DNA from: Chloroflexota bacterium
Lineage (GTDB): Bacteria; Chloroflexota; Anaerolineae; Anaerolineales; UBA11858
Length of the DNA stretch: 8,033 nt
Direction of reading: 5' to 3'
NCBI GenBank assembly: GCA_003513015.1
Contig: DOTA01000087.1
Span: forward strand, 1 to 8,033
Shown in pieces: positions 1-6,035 of the stretch; the first letter of the stretch is position 1, and each line of letters begins with the position of its first letter. The notes beneath the pieces were generated by a model. That model did no database searches. It saw only the letters and a list, made by a program, of their open reading frames with translations, and was not told where the DNA came from. The position numbers and the translations under genes are program-made.

Positions 1-33
1 AAGAAAAAGAAAAAAGAAAAGAAAGACAAGTAG
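1..33 (+). CDS. C-terminal end of an upstream gene (partial), lysine-rich tail
   Basis: Reading from base 1 gives KKKKKEKKDK followed by a TAG stop at 31-33. A lysine-rich, highly charged C-terminal tail is common on nucleic-acid-binding or ribosome-associated proteins. A stop followed by a hairpin and then a new ribosome binding site also fits the end of a gene. Only ten codons are visible, so neither the family nor even the reading frame can be proved. The A/G-rich stretch could equally be a purine-rich intergenic tract. No function is proposed. Confidence 0.4.
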   Translation, partial: KKKKKEKKDK

Positions 34-45
34 TCACCCCAACCC

Positions 46-84
46 TCCCACGCCCTGGCGATCTAGGCACTTCGGGGCGTGGGA
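46..84 (+). repeat. GC-rich inverted repeat (hairpin) before the SDR gene
   Basis: TCCCACGCCC at 46-55 is the exact reverse complement of GGGCGTGGGA at 75-84. The stem can be extended inward by G-T, G-C and G-T pairs, leaving a loop of about 13 nt. It lies 12 nt after the TAG of the possible upstream gene and ends 12 nt before the AGGAG of the next gene. Neither side has a T-run, so it is not a classical intrinsic terminator. It may be a terminator without a U-tail, or an element in the leader of the next gene. Confidence 0.55.
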
Positions 85-96
85 AATGCCTATTCC

Positions 97-101
97 AGGA
101 G
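97..101 (+). promoter_or_regulatory. Ribosome binding site AGGAG of the SDR gene
   Basis: AGGAG lies 5 nt upstream of the ATG at 107. It decides the start: an in-frame ATG exists at 86, but it has no Shine-Dalgarno sequence of its own and would add seven residues (MPIPGAI) before the usual MKILFIGGTG beginning of a Rossmann protein. The 86 ATG also abuts the right arm of the hairpin at 46-84. Confidence 0.75.
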
Positions 102-106
102 CAATT

Positions 107-1105
107 ATGAAAATTCTCTTTATCGGCGGTACGGGCATCATCAGTTCCGCTTGCACGCAAATGGCCGTGGAACGCGGTCTCGATCTCTACCTGCTCAACC
201 GCGGCGAAACCACCCAACGCGGGCCGCTGCCCGAGGGTGTGAAAATTCTCCACGGTGATATTCGCGACCAGGCCTCGGCCCAGGCCGCTTTAGGCGATCA
301 TCATTTTGATGCCGTAGTGGATTGGATCGCCTTCACTCCGGAGCATATCGAACTCGATCTCGATCTTTTCCGCGGGCGCACCGGGCAATATGTCTTCATC
401 AGTTCGGCCTCGGCCTACCAGACTCCCCCCGCAGGGTTGCCCGTGACCGAATCGACCGTGCTCGACAATCCCTTCTGGAAATACTCCCGCAATAAAATTG
501 CCTGCGAAGAGCGGCTGGTACGAGCCTACCGGGAAGAAAAATATCCCATCACGATTGTGCGCCCCTCCCACACCTACGACAAAACCCTGCTGCCCTTCGA
601 TGGCGGCTACACGGTAGTGAAGCGCATGCGCCAGGGCCAGCCCGTCATCGTGCATGGTGATGGCACATCCCTGTGGACGCTGACGCACCACAAAGATTTT
701 GCCCACGCTTTCCTCGGGCTATTGAGTAATCCGCACGCTCTGGGCGAGAGTTTTCACATTACCGGGGACGAGTGGCTCCCCTGGAACCAGATATTCCTTT
801 TGATCGCGGAAGCAGCCGGGGTTCCGGATCCGCAATTCGTCCACATTCCATCGGAGTTGATCGCGGCTTATGATCCCAACTGGGGAGATGGGCTGCTGGG
901 TGACAAATCCCACTCGATGATTTTTGATAACAGCAAGGTCAAGCGGGTGGTACCCGACTTTGTGGCACGCATCCCCTTTTCGCAGGGGGCGCGAGAAATC
1001 ATGGCCTGGTACGATGCTGATCCCGCCCGGCAGGTGATCGATGCCGAAATGGATGCCAGCATGGATCGGATTGTGGCGGCCTATCAAAAAGCCTGGCCGC
1101 AATAA
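107..1105 (+). CDS. NAD(P)-dependent epimerase/dehydratase-like protein, extended SDR superfamily
   Basis: This is a 332-residue cytoplasmic protein, the usual length for extended short-chain dehydrogenases/reductases. The N-terminal Rossmann beta-alpha-beta unit is clear: MKILFIGGTGIISSA carries the glycine-rich dinucleotide loop (G7, G8, G10), and strand 2 ends in LLNRGE. R32 after that strand would suit NADP(H), but cofactor choice is not certain. D51 in HGDIRD is the usual residue near the adenine. FISSASAY (97-104) holds the catalytic Ser/Thr region, and Y126-x3-K130 (YSRNK) is the active-site pair. The proline-rich IVRPSHTYD segment and the C-terminal half, which contains FHITGDEWLPW, resemble nucleotide-sugar epimerases and the related plant CSP41-like group. 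The substrate cannot be read, and a 'sugar epimerase' label would be a guess. The start at 107 rather than 86 is chosen from the AGGAG at 97-101. A strong hairpin follows the stop, so the gene appears to end its transcript here. Confidence 0.9.
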   Translation: MKILFIGGTGIISSACTQMAVERGLDLYLLNRGETTQRGPLPEGVKILHGDIRDQASAQAALGDHHFDAVVDWIAFTPEHIELDLDLFRGRTGQYVFISSASAYQTPPAGLPVTESTVLDNPFWKYSRNKIACEERLVRAYREEKYPITIVRPSHTYDKTLLPFDGGYTVVKRMRQGQPVIVHGDGTSLWTLTHHKDFAHAFLGLLSNPHALGESFHITGDEWLPWNQIFLLIAEAAGVPDPQFVHIPSELIAAYDPNWGDGLLGDKSHSMIFDNSKVKRVVPDFVARIPFSQGAREIMAWYDADPARQVIDAEMDASMDRIVAAYQKAWPQ

Positions 1106-1127
1106 AACGGTTTGCGGATGAATTCAG

Positions 1128-1155
1128 AACTGCCAGTCATAAATGACTGGCAGTT
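1128..1155 (+). terminator. Perfect 13-bp inverted repeat: likely terminator of the SDR gene, or an operator
   Basis: AACTGCCAGTCAT (1128-1140) and ATGACTGGCAGTT (1143-1155) are exact reverse complements separated by only AA. Pairing would leave a practical loop of about 4 nt. The element begins 23 nt after the SDR stop codon, and the stem is followed by TTGCATTTAAA, a weak T-rich tail, which favours a Rho-independent terminator. The symmetry is also that of a dimeric-regulator operator, and the right arm ends only 12 bp before the TATAAT box of the next gene. A repressor binding here would therefore overlap the -35 region. The sequence does not decide between the two roles. Confidence 0.6.
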
Positions 1156-1173
1156 GCATTTAAACGGTATAAT
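1143..1173 (+). promoter_or_regulatory. Promoter candidate for the secreted M23 protein
   Basis: A perfect TATAAT (-10) lies at 1168-1173, about 50 bp before the chosen start codon. The best -35 candidate is weak: ATGACT at 1143-1148, four of six matches to TTGACA with a long 19-bp spacer. It sits inside the right arm of the inverted repeat at 1128-1155. Transcription would start near 1180, giving a leader of about 45 nt that contains the AGGAG site. The weak -35 box is consistent with a promoter under additional control, though this is inference. Confidence 0.5.
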
Positions 1174-1211
1174 TCAAGCGGGAAATCCCTACCTTTTCGG
1201 CAAGATCAACC

Positions 1212-1216
1212 AGGAG
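1212..1216 (+). promoter_or_regulatory. Ribosome binding site AGGAG of the M23 protein
   Basis: AGGAG is 7 nt upstream of the GTG at 1224, an ideal spacing. The in-frame TTG at 1218 is only 1 nt from the site and so is an unlikely start. The GTG start gives MKRVLTISS, a normal signal-peptide N-region with two positive charges. Confidence 0.75.
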
Positions 1217-1223
1217 TTTGGCC

Positions 1224-4200
1224 GTGAAACGTGTACTTACGATCAGTTCGATGCTCATTTTTTTGGCTGCCATCGTGTGGTTGAGCGCCAATGCCGCTTC
1301 GCTCCCGCCCGATAATTCGACCAGCGCCACCCCACCCCCGGATGCCGAGACCCAAATCATCAATGAGGTTGAAGATGCCATTCAGGCAGCCATCCGTCAG
1401 GATCGTGGGGCCTCGATTGCTTTCTTTGCCGGGGGAGTGACCATCCAAAATACCCAAGTCTCCGAGAGCGGGGAGTGGGCCGTCAGCTATTTGATCCCTA
1501 CAGACCCGCAAACCGGGGAACCCGTGCCCACCGAGCCCGGGCTGACCGTGGCCCAGCAAACCCGCGGTGAATGGGATGTCTGGCTGCCCACCTCGGAGGG
1601 CTGGTCGGATATGCTCACAGAAACCCCGGAGGATATTCTCAGCTTCGATCAAAAAGCCATGTGGCTCACCCAATATAATGAGGCCGCGGTGAACGTGCCG
1701 AGTGCCACCCTGCGCGGCTACCTGCTCCCCTGGGATGACGGCATCACCCGCTATCTTTCCACCAGCGTTTGCCATGACTCTTACATCACCAGTGGTAATG
1801 CCCATTATGCTTACGATTTTTACACCTCCAAAACTATGTGGGATATTCTGGCGATCAAAGGCGGCACGGTGCAAATTGCCCGCTGGAGCGTACCAAACGG
1901 TGATGATACAGATATGGGCAACTATATCGTAATCAGAGATGTCACCACAAGCCCGGTCACCTATCACCTGTACATGCACCTGGCGCAAGATAGCATCCCG
2001 CCTGAACTGCGCCTAAATGGCGCTCCCGTGGTTCAAGGCCAGTTTTTGGGCATCGCTGATGATACCGGGGCCAGCACCGGGCATCACCTGCATCTGCAAG
2101 TTCAGGTGCCTTTGTACGGCGAGAATTACTACTGGGGCCGTTCCGTCGATTTCGCCTTCAATGATGTGGACATCAACCAGGGGCACCCGCGCATCAACGC
2201 CAGTTATTGCCACGATCCCCTGTATTGTAAAGCCGGCGATATCTGCGATACTTTCCGCAGTTCGTACACCTCCCAAAATATCCGCATTGGAACCGAAGAT
2301 AATACCCCGCCCGAAGGTGATCTGCGCAACCCGCTCACGGGTGAAACCTATGCAGCCACCCTGCCGCTGGAAGCCTGGGCGCGCGACCTGGGCGATCCCG
2401 GTAAAAACCCGGTGGGCATCGAGAGCGCGCGCTTTATTGCCTACTATAATGGGGCCTGGCGCGAGGTGGGTCCGGCTTTCACCAGCGAGAATTTCAATTA
2501 CGAATGGGATTGGTGCGCCGCTGGCGTCCCCGAAGGCCCGGTCAGCGTAGCGCTGCGCTTGCGTGATTTTCGCGGCAACCAGACCCCTGGTTTGCCCGGC
2601 TTGCGGCATGTCACCAAGCACTACGATTGCAACGCCCAACCCATACCCAACACCTGCCGTCCCACCAGCAGCCAGGTGGCGCTCTTCAGTGAAATCAACT
2701 TCCAAGGCGTTTGCCAAACCTTAGGCCTCGGCGATTATGCCAGCGGATCGCTCTTTGGACCGGTTGGCAACGATGGCACGTACTCGATTCTGGTAGGTTC
2801 GGGCGTGCAGGCTGAACTTTTCACGGATAACAACTTCACGGGACGCACGGAAACCATCCGAGCGAATGATGCCAATTTAGGGGAAAACCCGACTGCCAGT
2901 GGCACGCTCTCATCCTTGAAGGTCAGCACTCGCACCACAGGATTTACCGCCAACCCCCAAACGGAACCCGGGAGTGGCCTCGTTAATCGAAATCCATCCC
3001 CCGCCACAGTAAATACCGTCAACGCACCCTACTTCGATGATTTCGAAAGCGACTCCAGCAGCTGGACAACTACTAACATCCTCTGGAATGTAAGCGAGGC
3101 GCAGGCCAACAGCCCCACGCATAGCTGGCGCTACGGTTTCGATGCCACCAATAACTACAACGATGGCACGGCCAACAGCGGCAGCCTGACTTCTCCGTTG
3201 ATTAACCTGCCGGTATCGGCCAGCCCTTACGTGTTGGAGTTCCGCTACCGCTACCAAACCGAAAGCCGCTATGCCCATTGGGATCAGCGCTGGGTGCAAA
3301 TTTCGGTGGATGGCGGTCAATTTTTGAATGCCTACCAACTCAGTAGTGACCCCATGAGCGGTTGGATGAAAGCCCGCATTGAATTGTTGCCCATGCTTGG
3401 TGATATGGGGTTTGAACATACCCTTCAGGTACGGTTCAACTTCCGCACACTCGACTCTCGAAATAATAATTTCGAGGGGTGGTTCATCGACAATTTTCAG
3501 GTACAGGCCGAACCGATCACAGCCTGCCCCACAGACAATAATGAAGTCAATGATGCGCCCGCGCAGGCCACAGCGATCACCTATGGCAGCACCCTCCACG
3601 CCGCGATTTGCCCCGATTGGGATGTGGATTATTACAAGTTCAATGGTTCTGCCGGAGACCAGATTTTGGTCGATATCGATGCTAAATCTCAGGGTTCAGA
3701 GTTGGATGGTTATCTCTTCTTATTGGATAGTGATGGCACCTCAGAGTTGGCCGAAAGCGATGACGAGGTGGCTTATGAGTTGCAGGATCCACTCTTGGGT
3801 TATGTACTAACCCGCGATGGTCAGTATCACCTAAAAATGCAGGCCTGGGATTTCCCCTCGGGAACCGGGGAATATACTTTAACGCTGATCACCGAATCTC
3901 AGAATCCATCCATTCATCTGACCTATCCCCAAGAGAACGGCGGGCTGCGGCGTGGTTTGGTAACGCTCACGGCCGAGGCCTCCGATCCCACCAGCGGCAT
4001 CCACGCGGTACGTTTCTGGTTTCACACCGACGATTGGCTGAGCAGTGATTGGGTGGAATTGCCCGTGGATATTGACGGCACAGATGGCTGGAGCGCACCC
4101 TTGGATACATCCGGCTTTGCAGAGGGAGACACCCTTTCGGTTTACGTGCGAGCCTTTGATGGCGCAGGGAATTGGGCCTACGCTGCCGCCTGGCAGGTAG

Positions 4201-4937
4201 TGATTGATTCGAAAGCGCCGACAATTTCATTATCACCCTTGACGAACCCCTCCAATAGCACGGCGCTGCAATTGAAATGGCAAGCGAGCGATGTAGGCAC
4301 GGGGGTAGATTATGTGGTGGTGGAATCTAAAGTTAATAATGGCGCCTGGGAAACTGCGGGGGAGGAGGCTGTTTTTCGTGATTATTGGTTCGTAGGAGCG
4401 CCGGGCAATAGCTATGCCTTCCGCGCCACAGTTTATGACCGGGCCGGGAATAGTGCAACATCGACAACGGTAAATAGTTCGATCCCGGTCATAAACACAC
4501 TTTGTTCGGCCCCGGATGCCTGGGATGCCAGCGCGGCAGATAATGATAACGATTACCAAAATGCCACTTTAATTGCTGCAGGATTTGAGCCTCAAGAGCA
4601 TAATTTTTGCAATCCCGCGGCAGATGACCGGCTGAGGGATGTGGATTGGCTGAAATTTATGGCGGAGGGCGGCAAAAAATATGTTTTTGTTGCCAACCCT
4701 GCAGGCAGCAGCGCTGGGGTAGTGATACGCCTCTATGCGGCCAATGGAACCACCTTGCTGGCTGAAAGCAGCCCACCCAGATTTGGGCAACCCACCACCT
4801 TAAGTTGGGAATCAGCGCTGAACGCGACCCTTTATGTAAAATTAGAGCATGTGAACGGGAGTGTGGCCGGCAACGGAGTTAGCTATCGGGTGAGTTTGGC
4901 CGATAAAATTGTGTACTTGCCATTGATCAACCGTTGA
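1224..4937 (+). CDS. Large secreted multidomain protein with M23 metallopeptidase, beta/gamma-crystallin-like, PPC and Ig-like domains
   Basis: The protein has 1237 residues counted from the GTG at 1224. Residues 1-24 are a signal peptide (Lys-Arg, hydrophobic core, Ala22-Asn-Ala24 before the cleavage site), so the product is exported. A proline/threonine linker and an unrecognised region (about 26-165) follow. The M23 (lysostaphin/LytM-type) domain spans about 165-315. It has the zinc ligands H194-x3-D198 (HYAYD) and H288-x-H290 (GHHLHL), plus YHLYMHL with H252 as the likely catalytic histidine, so it should be active. M23 enzymes cut peptide cross-links of peptidoglycan or glycine-rich peptides; the real target here is unknown. 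A cysteine cluster follows (C329, C335, C341), with C183 earlier. A beta/gamma-crystallin-like domain lies at about 484-567. Next come a MAM/jelly-roll-like domain starting FDDFES (about 603-760), a PPC domain (768-892), two Ig/FN3-like domains with FDGAGN and YDRAGN motifs (about 896-1090), and a second PPC domain (1094-1227). The last eight residues are VYLPLINR. The binding modules suggest attachment to cell surface or polymer. Confidence 0.88.
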   Translation: MKRVLTISSMLIFLAAIVWLSANAASLPPDNSTSATPPPDAETQIINEVEDAIQAAIRQDRGASIAFFAGGVTIQNTQVSESGEWAVSYLIPTDPQTGEPVPTEPGLTVAQQTRGEWDVWLPTSEGWSDMLTETPEDILSFDQKAMWLTQYNEAAVNVPSATLRGYLLPWDDGITRYLSTSVCHDSYITSGNAHYAYDFYTSKTMWDILAIKGGTVQIARWSVPNGDDTDMGNYIVIRDVTTSPVTYHLYMHLAQDSIPPELRLNGAPVVQGQFLGIADDTGASTGHHLHLQVQVPLYGENYYWGRSVDFAFNDVDINQGHPRINASYCHDPLYCKAGDICDTFRSSYTSQNIRIGTEDNTPPEGDLRNPLTGETYAATLPLEAWARDLGDPGKNPVGIESARFIAYYNGAWREVGPAFTSENFNYEWDWCAAGVPEGPVSVALRLRDFRGNQTPGLPGLRHVTKHYDCNAQPIPNTCRPTSSQVALFSEINFQGVCQTLGLGDYASGSLFGPVGNDGTYSILVGSGVQAELFTDNNFTGRTETIRANDANLGENPTASGTLSSLKVSTRTTGFTANPQTEPGSGLVNRNPSPATVNTVNAPYFDDFESDSSSWTTTNILWNVSEAQANSPTHSWRYGFDATNNYNDGTANSGSLTSPLINLPVSASPYVLEFRYRYQTESRYAHWDQRWVQISVDGGQFLNAYQLSSDPMSGWMKARIELLPMLGDMGFEHTLQVRFNFRTLDSRNNNFEGWFIDNFQVQAEPITACPTDNNEVNDAPAQATAITYGSTLHAAICPDWDVDYYKFNGSAGDQILVDIDAKSQGSELDGYLFLLDSDGTSELAESDDEVAYELQDPLLGYVLTRDGQYHLKMQAWDFPSGTGEYTLTLITESQNPSIHLTYPQENGGLRRGLVTLTAEASDPTSGIHAVRFWFHTDDWLSSDWVELPVDIDGTDGWSAPLDTSGFAEGDTLSVYVRAFDGAGNWAYAAAWQVVIDSKAPTISLSPLTNPSNSTALQLKWQASDVGTGVDYVVVESKVNNGAWETAGEEAVFRDYWFVGAPGNSYAFRATVYDRAGNSATSTTVNSSIPVINTLCSAPDAWDASAADNDNDYQNATLIAAGFEPQEHNFCNPAADDRLRDVDWLKFMAEGGKKYVFVANPAGSSAGVVIRLYAANGTTLLAESSPPRFGQPTTLSWESALNATLYVKLEHVNGSVAGNGVSYRVSLADKIVYLPLINR

Positions 4938-5007
4938 GATGGTTGTGATTCGACAAATCTTGAGCACTCCCCGGCAAACCTCCCAGCCTGCTAAATCGAA
5001 ACCGGGG

Positions 5008-5016
5008 TGGTATACT
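5008..5016 (+). promoter_or_regulatory. Extended -10 promoter candidate for the glycosyltransferase pair
   Basis: TGG-TATACT (5008-5016) matches an extended -10 element (TGn before a TATAAT-like box, five of six). At the usual 17-bp distance the sequence is CTGCTA, a poor -35 box, which is expected for extended -10 promoters. Transcription would start near 5023, leaving about 30 nt before the GTG at 5052. The gap 4938-5051 shows no convincing terminator for the preceding gene. Some readthrough is therefore possible, but a separate transcript for the two glycosyltransferase genes is the simpler reading. Confidence 0.5.
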
Positions 5017-5051
5017 AAGCGGCGCGTTTTGGCGCAAATCCATTTCCTTTA

Positions 5052-6035
5052 GTGAACCGCTCCGTGAAACTCATCATCCAAATCCCCTGTTTTAACGAGG
5101 CCGAAACCCTGCCCGAGACAGTTGCCGCGCTGCCGCGGCACATCCCGGGAATTGAGACCATCGAGATTTTGGTGATCGATGATGGTAGCCGCGATAACAC
5201 CGGGGAGGTTGCCAGAGCGATTGGGGTAAATCACATTATCAGGCATACCCAAAACAAAGGTTTGGCCGCGGCCTTCACCAAAGGTCTGGATACCTGCTTG
5301 TCGCTGGGGGCCGATATTATCGTCAACACCGATGCCGATAACCAATATCAGGCCAATGATATTGCCAAACTGGTTGAACCTATCTTGCAAGGGCGGGCCG
5401 ATCTGGTTGTGGGTGATCGCGGCGTCAGCAACATCGAGAGCTTCTCGCCGCTCAAACGCCAACTTCAGCGCCTGGGGAGTTGGGTGGTGGGGCGGGCCGC
5501 TAATCTACAAACGCCCGATGCCACCAGCGGATTCCGCGCCCTGAGCCGCGAGGCTGCGCTGCGCACCCAGGTATTAAGCAATTATTCCTACACGCTTGAA
5601 ACCCTGATCCAGGCCGGAGCGAAGCGCTTAGCGGTCGTTTACGTGCCGGTGCGCACCAACCATCCCACCCGCCCCTCCCGGCTGATGAAAAGCATCCCAC
5701 ATTATCTGGCCAACATCGTCCCCACCATCATTCGTTCCTACACACTCTACCGTCCCTTGCAGATGTTCACGGCTTTGAGTTGTATCTTAATCGGCAGCGG
5801 GATCCTCTTGGGATTGCGATTTTTGTATTACAACTACGTGCTCAACCAGGGTGGCGGCCACATCCAATCCCTGATTTTCGCAGCCATCCTGCTCATTGTT
5901 GGCTTTCAGGTTTTTACCATCGGGCTGGTTGCCGATCTGGTCAGCGCCAACCGCAAAATCTTAGAAGAAACTCTCTTCCACGTGCGCAAGCAAGAACACG
6001 AAACCAAACGCCAGACATCCAATCCCGATGATTAA
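5052..6035 (+). CDS. Family 2 glycosyltransferase, DPM1/GtrB-like, with two C-terminal membrane helices
   Basis: The protein has 327 residues. The GT-A fold is clear: [15 protein letters not shown] at the N-terminus, IDDGSRDNT with D43 and D44 for nucleotide binding, and the metal-binding D94-A-D96 in [12 protein letters not shown] follows, and [12 protein letters not shown] (157-168) matches the SGFR region of polyprenyl-phosphate sugar synthases. Two hydrophobic segments (about 238-260 and 273-298) anchor the C-terminus, with a basic tail after them. Relatives such as dolichyl-phosphate mannose synthase and GtrB move a sugar from a nucleotide donor to a polyprenyl phosphate at the inner face of the membrane. 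The exact sugar cannot be read. The frame is closed by a TAA at 5016-5018. Possible starts are GTG 5052 and GTG 5064 (giving MKLIIQ), and neither has a Shine-Dalgarno site. The stop overlaps the next start by 8 bp, so the two genes are an operon. Confidence 0.9.
   Translation: MNRSVKLIIQIPCFNEAETLPETVAALPRHIPGIETIEILVIDDGSRDNTGEVARAIGVNHIIRHTQNKGLAAAFTKGLDTCLSLGADIIVNTDADNQYQANDIAKLVEPILQGRADLVVGDRGVSNIESFSPLKRQLQRLGSWVVGRAANLQTPDATSGFRALSREAALRTQVLSNYSYTLETLIQAGAKRLAVVYVPVRTNHPTRPSRLMKSIPHYLANIVPTIIRSYTLYRPLQMFTALSCILIGSGILLGLRFLYYNYVLNQGGGHIQSLIFAAILLIVGFQVFTIGLVADLVSANRKILEETLFHVRKQEHETKRQTSNPDD

Noticed and set aside
1..30. Purine tract as a regulatory poly-A/G element or a simple repeat
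   Set aside because: It reads cleanly as lysine codons followed by a stop, and is listed as a possible gene end. The tract is too short and irregular to call a tandem repeat.
1206..1988. Long open frame on the minus strand (260 codons) opposite the M23 gene
   Set aside because: It lies wholly antisense to a gene with clear domains. Its translation is glycine/isoleucine-rich with no recognisable motif, as expected from the mirrored codon bias of a GC-rich gene. No ribosome binding site supports it.
2013..2717. Minus-strand open frame (234 codons) and an overlapping plus-strand frame at 2017-2550
   Set aside because: Both are out-of-frame shadows of the secreted protein, whose own frame carries continuous domain signatures across the whole stretch.
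4969..5007. Inverted repeat CCCCGG ... CCGGGG between the M23 gene and the glycosyltransferase
   Set aside because: It has only 6 bp of stem with a 27-nt loop and no T-tract. A six-base match at this distance is easily due to chance, so it is not called a terminator.
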